This document shows positions 18,247 to 28,887 of a stretch of 64,000 nucleotides of DNA, one piece after another (the first letter of the stretch is position 1; each line of letters starts with the position of its first letter). The stretch is from Myxococcales bacterium. GTDB lineage: Bacteria > Myxococcota_A > Polyangia > Polyangiales > Polyangiaceae. The notes beneath the pieces are model-generated. The model had not been told where the DNA came from and did no database searches. It was given only the letters and a program-made list of their open reading frames with translations. Both the position numbers and the translations under genes were made by a program. The DNA is taken from contig JANYHK010000032.1 of the NCBI GenBank assembly GCA_025359105.1, forward strand, positions 35,341 through 99,340, read 5' to 3'.

Positions 18247-18312
18247 GGGGGCCCGTTCACGTTGGCGGCGAGCCGTCCGCGTGCCGTACGCTGCCGCCGA
18301 CATGCGCCGCGC

Positions 18313-18435
18313 GTTCGCCTCGCGTCGACCGCCGGGCAGCTCTACGAGGTCAAGCTGCCCTCGGGCGCGCTGCGCCTGATCGGTGACACGTCCCCGGCGC
18401 TCCAGGACCTCGCGCTCGCCCAATGCGCTGGCCCG
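18313..18435 (+). pseudogene. Probable remnant of a beta-propeller-type protein gene
   Basis: Within 18247-18529, which otherwise holds no gene, one frame reads RLASTAGQLYEVKLPSGALR and continues LIGDTSPALQDLALAQC. This resembles a blade of the LYxVDxxTGAxxxIGxT type found in Polyangiales secreted proteins. It lacks a start, ribosome site, signal peptide and other blades, and the frame then degenerates into Arg-rich nonsense. It is best read as a decayed fragment. The identification is by eye only. Confidence 0.4.
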
Positions 18436-18529
18436 CGTGCCACGCTGCGCCAGCCGGGGCGTAACCCGTCACGAAAGCCGACGTTTATCGGCGGCGGAGC
18501 GTGGCGCGGGTCTTGCGTAGAAAACGCCA

Positions 18530-18886
<357 letters not shown>

Positions 18887-18947
18887 GTCCGTTTTTGTCG
18901 ACGACCTTCGACGCGTTTGGCCATTACCATCTCAGGAGAGGTCGATC

Positions 18948-20105
18948 ATGCGCGCAGGAAAACCCGTTTCGGCCGCTCTGGTCACCCTCCTCGCCATCGC
19001 GTGCGGCTCCAGCAGCCCCGCGACGTTCAACGACGGCACCGGAGGTGACGGCGGCAGCAGCAGCGGCAGCAGCGGCAGCAGCAGTGGGCAACTCGGCCTC
19101 GACGGCGGCGGCGGCGACGCTCCCTTCCACGGCGGCCCGTGCACGCTCGACACGGAATGCGGCGTGGGCGGCGTGTGCGATCCGTCGACCCACGCCTGCG
19201 CGTGCGGCGGCGTCTCGGTGGCCGCGAACGAGGTGCCGCCGAACATGCTCGTCGTCGAGGACCGCTCGTGCTCGATGACCGACAAGGTCGGCGCCACGAC
19301 CAAATGGGCCATCGCCGTTCAGGCGATCGAGAACCTCACGACCAAATTCACCGGCAAGATCCGGTTCGGGCTCACCTTGTTCCCCGACCGCACGGGCAAC
19401 CAGTGCACCCAGGACGCGATCCCCATTCCCGTCGCGCCCGGCAACGAGACGAAGATCCAGAAGCTCCTCACGGCGGCGCTCGTCAAGGGCGATCCCGGCT
19501 TCCCGGATGGGCCCTGCGTCACGAACATCGACACGGCCATGCAGCAGGCGCTGACGGAGCCTGCGTTCAACGACAAGGCGCGCGCGAGCTTCGCCGTGCT
19601 CATCACCGACGGCATGCAGGCGGGATGCGGCACCGTCCCGGCCGGCAACGCGGCCACGCTGGCGGCGATCACGTCGCTGTCGCAGAAGGGCGTCGGCACG
19701 TTCGTGATTGGCTTCGGTTCGGCCGTCGATACGGCCGCGCTCGACTCGTTCGCCGTCGCGGGCGGCCACCCGTCGACCGGCGCACACAAGTATTACCAGG
19801 CCGACGACCAGGCCACGCTCGACACCATCCTCGGCAACCTCGCGGCGAGCGCCCTCGGGTGCGATCTGCAGCTCGCGTCGCCTCCGCCCGGCGGCGACGC
19901 GAGCCTCATCTTCGTCTACTTCAACAAGACGCCGCCACCGGTGCCGCGCGACACCACGCACAAAAACGGCTGGGACTACGATCCGAACGGCAACGTCCTG
20001 CACTTCTACGGCGCCGCATGCGACCAGCTCAAGACCGGCAAGGTGCAGGACGCGCGCGCCGTGTTCGGCTGCCCGGGCGGACCGCCGCCTCCACCGCCCA
20101 AGTGA
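18948..20105 (+). CDS. VWA-domain lipoprotein
   Basis: 385 residues from ATG 18948, which has the strong ribosome site CAGGAGAGG. Lipobox IACG at about residues 17-20. A Ser/Gly linker (coded by ggcagc repeats near 19051-19086) precedes a small Cys-rich knot (CTLDTECGVGGVCDPSTHAC). The von Willebrand A domain (about 95-290) has a perfect metal-binding DxSxS motif (EDRSCSMTDK), the distal Thr/Asp region and the ITDG strand (FAVLITDGMQAGC). The C-terminal domain ends in a Pro run. The family binds protein ligands via a divalent metal. This one should be displayed at the outer membrane, with partner unknown. Confidence 0.85.
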   Translation: MRAGKPVSAALVTLLAIACGSSSPATFNDGTGGDGGSSSGSSGSSSGQLGLDGGGGDAPFHGGPCTLDTECGVGGVCDPSTHACACGGVSVAANEVPPNMLVVEDRSCSMTDKVGATTKWAIAVQAIENLTTKFTGKIRFGLTLFPDRTGNQCTQDAIPIPVAPGNETKIQKLLTAALVKGDPGFPDGPCVTNIDTAMQQALTEPAFNDKARASFAVLITDGMQAGCGTVPAGNAATLAAITSLSQKGVGTFVIGFGSAVDTAALDSFAVAGGHPSTGAHKYYQADDQATLDTILGNLAASALGCDLQLASPPPGGDASLIFVYFNKTPPPVPRDTTHKNGWDYDPNGNVLHFYGAACDQLKTGKVQDARAVFGCPGGPPPPPPK

Positions 20106-20175
20106 GCGCGTAGGCTCGGGAGAGGAACACGTCGAAAACTTGCCTCCGCGCGCCGCTGGGGGCGAGGGTCGCCCC

Positions 20176-20325
20176 ATGGCCCGCCGCATCACCCCTACCC
20201 CCGCCAAAGAGCGAAGAAGCTCTCCCGATCGCCGGAGCGTCGTCGACCGCCGCGAGCTGCCGCCCCGACCCGAGGGTCGCCGCCTCAACGGTGGACGGCG
20301 ACGCAGCGATCCCAAAGCCGCCTAG
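20176..20325 (+). CDS. Small Arg-rich protein (49 aa), tentative
   Basis: Starts at ATG 20176, seven bases after GAGGG. The sequence is dominated by repeated Arg pairs with Ser/Asp (KERRSSPDRRSVVDRRE and later GRRLNGGRRRSD). This spacing resembles basic segments seen before PilZ or in nucleic-acid/nucleotide-binding proteins. It may be a small binding protein or a chance frame. The flanks 20106-20175 and 20326-20451 contain nothing else I can support. Confidence 0.4.
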   Translation: MARRITPTPAKERRSSPDRRSVVDRRELPPRPEGRRLNGGRRRSDPKAA

Positions 20326-20451
20326 AAGTCTCTGGGCAGCTCGCGTCAGGCGACACTGGATCTTTGAACTCCGAGCGGACGCGGCGCGGGAAGTTAGGCA
20401 ACAAAGACATCGAGCGCTGGCGACGCCGTGCCGTGCGGGTATGAGTACGGG

Positions 20452-20997
20452 ATGCGCCACCTCACGCTCGCCGTGGGCTTCGGCCTCGTCGTCGTCGCCT
20501 GCGCGACGGGCGCGGTCGTCGATCCGCTCGACCTCGGACCAGCGCCCGGTGGCGACGGCTCGGGCGTCGACGCGGGCTCGCTCGCGGACGTCGCGCGCGG
20601 CACCGACGACGCTCCGTCCTATGGGCCACCGCACGACGCCGGGCAGGCAGCCGACACCGCCACCCAAGACACCGGCGCAACCGACGCGGGCGTCGACAGT
20701 GGGAGCGTCGTCGACAGCGCACCGCCGCCGCCGCCACCGCCTGTCGGCCTCGACTGCACCGGCAAGAACAGCTCGCAGGTCACCAACTTCTTCGGCTTCC
20801 CCGAGAGCTACGACAACGCGTGCGACAACTACTTCGGCAGCGGGGGAACGGCGGGCAACCCCTGCGCGCCTGGCGCAAATGACTGCGCAGCCCTGAATGG
20901 CCAGGGAGGATACAACCCCTTCTGTTGCTACAAGCCACCGAGCGGCTCCCGCTGCTACGCTGACTACGGTGGCAAGGCGCAGTGCATTCCAAAGTGA
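20452..20997 (+). CDS. Lipoprotein with Asp/Ala linker and Cys-rich C-terminal domain
   Basis: About 181 residues. ATG 20452 is preferred over 20428 because it gives a compact lipoprotein signal (MRHLTLAVGFGLVVVAC). Residues 25-95 are an Asp/Ala/Gly linker ending in a Pro run. The last 85 residues form a small Cys-rich domain (GLDCTGKNSSQVTNF, SYDNACDNYF, NPFCCYKPPSGSRCYADYGG) with seven Cys. Function unknown; a surface-exposed disulfide-bonded domain is the fairest description. Confidence 0.7.
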   Translation: MRHLTLAVGFGLVVVACATGAVVDPLDLGPAPGGDGSGVDAGSLADVARGTDDAPSYGPPHDAGQAADTATQDTGATDAGVDSGSVVDSAPPPPPPPVGLDCTGKNSSQVTNFFGFPESYDNACDNYFGSGGTAGNPCAPGANDCAALNGQGGYNPFCCYKPPSGSRCYADYGGKAQCIPK

Positions 20998-21010
20998 GCT
21001 CGGTGGTCGG

Positions 21011-21835
21011 GTGAGGAGCCGCGGGAGCGTCGCGCACGGCGCCGTCTGGGGAGCTGTGATCGCGTGGGCGCTTCCGGTGCTCGTCGCGAGCTGCGGGACA
21101 TCGAGCGGCGGCGCGGCGACGGTAGACGCGGGGGGCGACCACGACGCGCGAGGCGCGGACGTGACGGTCGTGCCGGGAGACGGAGGCCCTCCCGCCGACA
21201 CGTCGTCGAACGACGCCGCCGACGTGTGCCCGCTCCGTGCCGGGCTCCGGGCGGCGTGCGACGGCAGCGATCCGACGGTCGTGTTCTTCCCGCCGCTCGC
21301 GTGCGATCCGAAGAACCTCGACGCGGGCAAGGGGGCCGACGGCGGCGACGCAGGCGCGAACCGGTGCGGAGCGGTCGGGCCGAGCGACGTGTCGTTCACG
21401 AGCGCGGCGTGCGGCGCGTTCGTCGACGCGCAGACCGGCGGCGCCGTCTCGTTCGAGATCAGCGGACGCACACCGGTATTCTCGCAGCCGGCGAACGGCG
21501 ACGCGCTCACCGCGGACGAATGGTCCATCTTCGCGTGGACGAAGGGCCCACAGGCGCGGCGCTCGCCCATCCTGGCGCTCATCGAGCCCGAAGCCCACGC
21601 GCTCACGCCGCTGGGCGGCGACGGGTACGTGCTCGTCTTCTCGCAGGGCTGCACGGAGATCCTGCGCGCGATGGTCGCGTCGACGTTCTGGGCGCCCGAT
21701 CCGACGTCGTGGGCGACGCTCGCGTCACTGAAGGGGCCGGTCACCGTGCGCCTCTACTGGGCGAAGTTCGCGCAAGACGGCATCGTGAGCGGACCGGTGG
21801 CCAGCGCGCCGATCACGATCACGATGACGCCGTAG
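21011..21835 (+). CDS. Lipoprotein of unknown function
   Basis: 274 residues from GTG 21011. The frame is open further upstream but there it overlaps the previous gene. The signal segment (GAVWGAVIAWALPVLVASC) ends in a lipobox. A Gly/Asp/Ala linker is followed by a globular, mostly beta domain (TGGAVSFEISGRTPVFSQP; GDGYVLVFSQGCTEILRAM; KGPVTVRLYWAKF) with four or five Cys. No family recognised. The gene ends 25 bases before the convergent cytochrome gene. I see no hairpin terminator between them. Confidence 0.7.
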   Translation: MRSRGSVAHGAVWGAVIAWALPVLVASCGTSSGGAATVDAGGDHDARGADVTVVPGDGGPPADTSSNDAADVCPLRAGLRAACDGSDPTVVFFPPLACDPKNLDAGKGADGGDAGANRCGAVGPSDVSFTSAACGAFVDAQTGGAVSFEISGRTPVFSQPANGDALTADEWSIFAWTKGPQARRSPILALIEPEAHALTPLGGDGYVLVFSQGCTEILRAMVASTFWAPDPTSWATLASLKGPVTVRLYWAKFAQDGIVSGPVASAPITITMTP

Positions 21836-21860
21836 CGAGTCGCTCGGGATCCCAGACAAG

Positions 21861-23237
21861 TCACGGGAGACACGCGTAGCCGCGATCCTTCGTCCACTCG
21901 AGCGTCGTCGACGCGAGCGTGAAGACCGGCACGCGCGCGCGCACATCGGCGCCGAGATCGCCGCTCGCGACGAGCGCGTCGAGGACGTCGGGCGCGAAGG
22001 GGGTCACGCGCACACGCATCGTCACGCGATCGACGCTCGGTGGCACCACGTATCGGGTGACGAGCGGGCGCGTCCCGTCGATGCCTGCGGACACCCTCGG
22101 CGCCAGGACGCTTCCGCGCGCGGCGGCGGCCTCCCACAGGAACTTCACCGGCTGGAGCTCCGTGTCCACCAGGGTCCGCCCCAGGACGATGGCGTCGGGC
22201 TCCGAGCTCACGTCGGGCGGCGCGTCGTTCGGCAAGGCCCCGCGCGACCACACCTCAGCGCCTGCGGCGAACCCGCGGAGCTCGACCCACGCCCGTCTGT
22301 CGTGCGTGGCTCCGGTCGGCCACGCGTGGCCGATGCGACCGTTCTCGAGCGTGACCTCGACGTCGCCGGGGCCCGCGACACACAGCTTCGCCGACAGCGC
22401 CGAATCGAGCGACAGTTGCACGGCCTTGCGCTGCGCGGCGGCCTCGGGGAACGTCGAGAGCGCGACGTCCAGGCCCGCCATCGTGTGATCGTGCACCGTT
22501 CGCGTCGGCGCTCCGGGAACGCTGGCAGCGATGCCCTGGCTGCCCGGCATGTGGCACCCGCCGCACGTCTTGCCGCCTGCCGCGCCGGGGACGGCGAAGA
22601 CGGTGCTCGTCCATTCGGCGTACGTCCGCTCCAGGTCCGCGCCGTTCGGCATGCGGACGTCGTGGCACGCGCCACATGCGCTCGCCGCCTCGGCGCGCGT
22701 GCGGTCGTGGAGCGAGGAGTACATCGAGGGGTGCGCCTGCGTCGCGACGGGATCGGCGATGGGCCCGCGGAACGCGCCGTCTCCGGCGAGACGCAGCGCG
22801 CCGTCGTGCAAATCGAGCGTCGCGTCCACGGAGTGACAGAAAAAGCAGGTCACGCCGCGAAGGGGCACCGCGAGCGACGCCGGGTCGACTACCGCGCCCC
22901 GGGCGGCGGCGACCGCGAGCGGCGCGTGGCAGGCGACGCAGAAATTCCCGAGCTTGCCGCCCGTCTCGCGCTGACCGCGCGCCTGCATCGCCAGGAAGAC
23001 CGGATCGTCGCTCGCATACGCGTGCATGCTCCCCGACCACGCGGTGACGTGTCCTTCGTGGCAAGGTCGACAGGTCGACGGATCGAGCGCGGCGGCCGTG
23101 AGCTTCGTCGTCGCGGCGATGGGCGGCGGCGCCTCGGGACGGGCCGCGTCGCCACCGTGATCACACGCGGCAACGCCAGCAGCCACCGTGGCAGCGGCCA
23201 GCGCGAGGAAGCTCAGGGGCAGGAGTCCGCGTCGCAC
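21861..23237 (-). CDS. Five-haem c-type cytochrome lipoprotein
   Basis: 458 residues from GTG 23237, which overlaps the end of the upstream monooxygenase-like gene by 25 bases and has GAGGTGA as ribosome site. The N-terminus is a lipoprotein signal (PLSFLALAAATVAAGVAAC). Five CxxCH haem-binding motifs are visible in order: CRPCH, CVACH, CFFCH, CGACH, CGGCH, with additional His residues as likely distal ligands. The C-terminal 200 residues lack Cys and look like a beta-rich domain. The family is the cytochrome c554-like multihaem group, acting in periplasmic or surface electron transfer. Last gene of a three-gene operon. Confidence 0.88.
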   Translation of the reverse strand: MRRGLLPLSFLALAAATVAAGVAACDHGGDAARPEAPPPIAATTKLTAAALDPSTCRPCHEGHVTAWSGSMHAYASDDPVFLAMQARGQRETGGKLGNFCVACHAPLAVAAARGAVVDPASLAVPLRGVTCFFCHSVDATLDLHDGALRLAGDGAFRGPIADPVATQAHPSMYSSLHDRTRAEAASACGACHDVRMPNGADLERTYAEWTSTVFAVPGAAGGKTCGGCHMPGSQGIAASVPGAPTRTVHDHTMAGLDVALSTFPEAAAQRKAVQLSLDSALSAKLCVAGPGDVEVTLENGRIGHAWPTGATHDRRAWVELRGFAAGAEVWSRGALPNDAPPDVSSEPDAIVLGRTLVDTELQPVKFLWEAAAARGSVLAPRVSAGIDGTRPLVTRYVVPPSVDRVTMRVRVTPFAPDVLDALVASGDLGADVRARVPVFTLASTTLEWTKDRGYACLP

Positions 23238-24544
23238 GCGGTCACCTCGTTCGCGCACGACGCCTGCGCGCAGTCCGTGCATCCGGAGCTCGGCCCCGCC
23301 GCGCACGGGCTCGCGCACTTGCCCGCCACGCAGGCGCGAAGCGAAAGGAGCAGGCCCGACGCACCCGAGCAGGACGCGACCATGCAGCGCTGCCAGCACG
23401 GATGGGCGGCGCCGCCGTCGCCGAGTCCGAGATCGGCGGGGGGCGCGCTCGCCGCCGGGCACGCCTCGGTGCACGCGCGTGTCTGCCCGCACGTCGCCGT
23501 GCCGGTGCCGAAGCCGCCGGGCCCCGTGCGGCACGCGCCGACGTCGTCGCCGAGGTCGGGCACGTAGAGGCCAGAGAGCACGCACGCCTCGTCGACGTCG
23601 TTGCGCGGGCCGCCGAGCACCTCCACGCCGCCGCGCGTGTTGTCGAAGGTGCAGGAGAAGCGGACGTGACCGCCCGCGCCGACGAGCACGCGCCCTTGCA
23701 GCGGCAGCGGGTTGGCCGAGCCCGGCGCGCGGTAGAAGGGCGCGGCCGCGGGCGGTCCACCCGCCGGATCGGCGAACGCGGAGAAGTCCGTCGCCCGCGC
23801 GTGCGCGTACCCGCTCACGGCGAGGAGGGTCACATCCTTCGGGATCGCGCACTGCATCGCCGCGCGCCCCTGCTGGGCCGCTCCGATGTCGACGAACGGG
23901 TCGGCGAAGAAGAACGCGCCCGCACGCACCGTGATGCCCGTCGTCACTGTGCGGAGCGCGAGCGAGACCCGTGCGTCGATCGGCGCAGCCGTCGCGTTCA
24001 GGTAGTGGACCTGGACGAGGAGCACCTCGAGATCGCGCAGCGGCAGCCCGGCGCCGTCGGGCATCGCGAACGCGCCCGTCCTGGTCTCTGCACCGTAGAT
24101 CTGCGCGCGCGCGTGCGGCATGACGTCGTCGGGCGCGAAGCAGTCGCGCTCGGCGTCTTGCCCAGGCGACAGCGCGGTCACGTCGGTCCGAAACACGAGG
24201 ACATGATGGCTGCCCGCGCCATACGTGTGCGTCGCGCCGACGTAGAACGCGGTCGACCCCGCGCCCCCGACCGGCACGCGAGGCACGGGGACGTACTTGC
24301 AGCGGTAGACGTCACCGCCCGGCGCCACCGTCGTCGACATCGTCACCTCGAGCGGCGAAGCGCCGTCAGCGGCAGCGTCCGCGACGGCGCCGTCGTCCCC
24401 CGGCCCGGCGTCGCGCGTGCCGCCGTCCGCGGGCGCCGCGGTCGTGCTCGAGCACGCGACCAGGCCCATCGCCGACGCGAGCCACGACCCGACCAGGATG
24501 CGCGCCGCTCCGGAGCCCACAGCCCGAAGCATAGCCGCGCTCAC
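23213..24544 (-). CDS. PHM/DBH-like copper monooxygenase homologue, copper site M degenerate
   Basis: 443 residues, lipobox LVAC near residue 31. The fold follows peptidylglycine alpha-hydroxylating/dopamine beta-monooxygenase. The first copper site looks intact: His113-His114 (GSHHVLVF) and His180 (VQVHYLN). At the second, catalytic copper site the HxH pair reads HAR (about 248-250) and the Met ligand is Ala (VDEAC, about 320). A C-terminal extension holds about 16 Cys in short CxxxC patterns. It starts with GTG inside the stop of the 79-residue gene (GTGA). By comparison with the paralogue at 62869-63966 it is probably not a classical monooxygenase. It may bind copper or transfer electrons with the adjacent cytochrome (inference). 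Confidence 0.8.
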   Translation of the reverse strand: MSAAMLRAVGSGAARILVGSWLASAMGLVACSSTTAAPADGGTRDAGPGDDGAVADAAADGASPLEVTMSTTVAPGGDVYRCKYVPVPRVPVGGAGSTAFYVGATHTYGAGSHHVLVFRTDVTALSPGQDAERDCFAPDDVMPHARAQIYGAETRTGAFAMPDGAGLPLRDLEVLLVQVHYLNATAAPIDARVSLALRTVTTGITVRAGAFFFADPFVDIGAAQQGRAAMQCAIPKDVTLLAVSGYAHARATDFSAFADPAGGPPAAAPFYRAPGSANPLPLQGRVLVGAGGHVRFSCTFDNTRGGVEVLGGPRNDVDEACVLSGLYVPDLGDDVGACRTGPGGFGTGTATCGQTRACTEACPAASAPPADLGLGDGGAAHPCWQRCMVASCSGASGLLLSLRACVAGKCASPCAAGPSSGCTDCAQASCANEVTACDADSCP

Positions 24545-24780
24545 GCCTTCGGCGAGCCCTCCGGCGGCAGGTTCTCGCGCGCGATGCGCTCACGGAAACC
24601 CTCGGGTGTCTCGTCCGTTCGCCGGAACCGGTAGCCGCCGGAGCTGACGGGGGCCACGAAATCGCCAGGCTCGCTCTTCGGCGCCGCCTCTTGATCGGCC
24701 TGACGTCCCGCGAACACGATGGCCACGACGACGGCGACCAGCACCACGCCGAGCGCGATCATCCCCATTGCGAGCGCCAT
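24541..24780 (-). CDS. Small single-pass membrane protein (79 aa)
   Basis: The N-terminus is one membrane helix (MALAMGMIALGVVLVAVVVAIVFAG). The tail is polar and charged, with FRERIARENLPPEGSPKA at the end. No family recognised. The GTGA overlap with the monooxygenase-like gene makes it the first gene of that operon. The 75 bases to the divergent gene at 24856 must hold both promoters; no clear consensus is visible. Confidence 0.65.
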   Translation of the reverse strand: MALAMGMIALGVVLVAVVVAIVFAGRQADQEAAPKSEPGDFVAPVSSGGYRFRRTDETPEGFRERIARENLPPEGSPKA

Positions 24781-24855
24781 TCGATCGTGTCCCCTCGCGC
24801 AAGCCTGGTCCCGTGCGGTCCCGGTGTCAATGCGCTAAGACGGGGCTCGAAATCG

Positions 24856-26049
24856 ATGGCCGCGCCCCGCCCCCTCGCCCTCGCGCTCGCGCTCGCCGTC
24901 GCTGGCGCGCTCGCGTACACGGCGGTGGTGCGCGGCCCTGGCGCGGGGCCGTTCGATGCGATGCCCGCCGGCTCGTTCCTCGTCGCGACGCTGGACGTCG
25001 CTGCCCTGCGCGCGTCTCCCCTTTACGGCGCGATCTTCGACAAGGGCGGCGGGCGGAGGGAGGGAACCGAGGGGAACGAGGGTTGGGAGGGCCGCCTAGG
25101 TGGGCTGGGGCTCGGCGAGCTGGCGCTGGCGTGCGGCTTCGATCCGCTGGGTCGCATCGACGAGCTCGACGTCGCCGTCCCCGAGGGTGGCGAGGCCGGC
25201 GACTTCGGCGTCGCCGCCAGCGCCGACCTCACGCGCGAGGAGCTCGTGCGGTGCGCCGAGAACGTCGCCGGCGCACGCGGGGAGGCGCGCAAGGTCGAAG
25301 AGATCGGCCGCTTCCACCTCATCGCCGACGACAAGGGACACGCGCTCGCGGTGCGCGACACCGGGCCTATCGTCGTCGGGCGCGTCGCGTTCGTGCGTGC
25401 CATGATCGACGCCGCCGAGCGCCGGGCGCCGAGCGCGCGCGCCAACCGCGAGCACATGGAGCTGCGCGAAGCCCTGGCCCCCTCCGGAACCAGGCCCCTC
25501 GTCCTCGTGACGGCCATCCTGCCCGGAGACTTGCGCGAGCGCCTCAAGCGGGAGATGGGCGCCGAGCTGGGCCTTGCGGGTAGCAACGCGGCGATGGGGG
25601 GCGTCCTCGGCGTCCGCGCGATCGGGCTCTCGCTCCGCGAGAACGACAGCGGCATGCTCGAGGCGAAGGCCGAGCTGCGCTGCGACTCGACGGTCGCGTG
25701 CGACGAGGTGCGCAAGCTCGCCCTCGCCAAGCGCCTCGCGCTGTCGCAAGAGCTCGCGCTCCGCCTCATCGGCCTTGGACCGGCGATCGACGCGTTCGAC
25801 GCGAAGGCCGAAGGCGACCGGCTCACCGCCTCGACCCGCGCGCGCGCAAGCGACCTCGGCGCGACGCTCGAGCGCATCCAGAAGCTCCGCGGCCGTGCCG
25901 CGCCACCGGCCGCCGCGGGGACGCCCGGCACCGCCTCACCGGCTTCGCCTGCCCCGCCGGCCCCCCCGCCCCGGCGTCCCGCCCCCCTTCCGGATGAGGT
26001 GCTCGCGGCCAGGGACGCCGGCCCGCGAGACACCTCGCGCGACCACTGA
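24856..26049 (+). CDS. Exported or membrane-anchored protein of unknown function
   Basis: 397 residues from ATG 24856. The N-terminal hydrophobic segment (PLALALALAVAGALAYTAVV) is a signal anchor. The body (about 30-350) alternates helices and strands in a repeated way: FDAMPAGSFLVATLDVAAL opens one half and TRPLVLVTAILPGDLRERL the next. This recalls proteins that measure a per-object score, but no family can be named. Only two or three Cys are present. The C-terminus is Ala/Pro-rich and probably disordered. Confidence 0.7.
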   Translation: MAAPRPLALALALAVAGALAYTAVVRGPGAGPFDAMPAGSFLVATLDVAALRASPLYGAIFDKGGGRREGTEGNEGWEGRLGGLGLGELALACGFDPLGRIDELDVAVPEGGEAGDFGVAASADLTREELVRCAENVAGARGEARKVEEIGRFHLIADDKGHALAVRDTGPIVVGRVAFVRAMIDAAERRAPSARANREHMELREALAPSGTRPLVLVTAILPGDLRERLKREMGAELGLAGSNAAMGGVLGVRAIGLSLRENDSGMLEAKAELRCDSTVACDEVRKLALAKRLALSQELALRLIGLGPAIDAFDAKAEGDRLTASTRARASDLGATLERIQKLRGRAAPPAAAGTPGTASPASPAPPAPPPRRPAPLPDEVLAARDAGPRDTSRDH

Positions 26050-26086
26050 GCATCGAAATCCCCATAAAACCCGGTTTCCGCGTGGA

Positions 26087-26126
26087 GTGACAAACGGTGC
26101 CCGGGCGATTAAGTTGATAAGCCCGG
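26087..26126 (+). promoter_or_regulatory. Candidate sigma70-type promoter of trxA with overlapping inverted repeat
   Basis: GTGACA at 26087 and TAAGTT at 26110 are separated by 17 bases. The same -10 hexamer and spacing occur in the rplM promoter at 42664-42692. The -10 lies in the AT-rich loop of an inverted repeat CCGGGC-N14-GCCCGG (26101-26126), which could be an operator or a hairpin at the transcript start. Confidence 0.5.
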
Positions 26127-26184
26127 CTCAACCCAACGCGCCGCCCCGAGGGCAACGGCGCCGCACCTTTCAGGAGTCTCCCCC

Positions 26185-26508
26185 ATGGCGGCCAGCAAGA
26201 ACGTGATCGACCTCACCGACGGCAACTTCGACAAAGAGGTGCTCGAGTCCCAGGTACCGGTCCTCGTGGACTTCACCGCGACGTGGTGCGGCCCCTGCAA
26301 GATGCTGTCGCCGATCGTCGAGAAGATCGCCGACGAGAACATCGGCAAGTACAAGGTGGGCAAGCTCGATATCGACGACGCGCCGGGCGTGACGCAGCGC
26401 TACGGCATCCGCGGCGTGCCGACGGTCATCATCTTCAAGGCCGGGCAGAAGGCCGGGCAGCACGTCGGGGTCACCAACAAGGAGACCCTGCTCAAGCTCC
26501 TCGGCTGA
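26185..26508 (+). CDS. trxA: Thioredoxin
   Basis: 107 residues, exactly the family length. The active site is WCGPCK (about residues 32-37) in the usual strand-helix context (VLVDFTATWCGPCKMLSP), with the cis-Pro in RGVPTVIIF. Cytosolic dithiol-disulfide reductase that keeps ribonucleotide reductase and other enzymes reduced. ATG 26185 follows a good AGGAG site. A monocistronic transcript is likely, though a kinase gene begins 69 bases downstream. Confidence 0.97.
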   Translation: MAASKNVIDLTDGNFDKEVLESQVPVLVDFTATWCGPCKMLSPIVEKIADENIGKYKVGKLDIDDAPGVTQRYGIRGVPTVIIFKAGQKAGQHVGVTNKETLLKLLG

Positions 26509-26577
26509 GCCAAACCGGCGAATGCGCGGGGGCAGTAGGCGGGCAGGGCCGATAGGTCCTATGCTGGGGGGGCCCCG

Positions 26578-28848
<2,271 letters not shown>

Positions 28849-28887
28849 CCGCGGAAAACGACACCGGCATTTGCGCATCTCTCCTCG

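Noticed and set aside
23238..23852. Extension of the cytochrome gene upstream to 23852
   Set aside because: That part overlaps the monooxygenase-like gene in another frame and is Arg-rich. GTG 23237 with GAGGTGA gives a lipoprotein signal instead.
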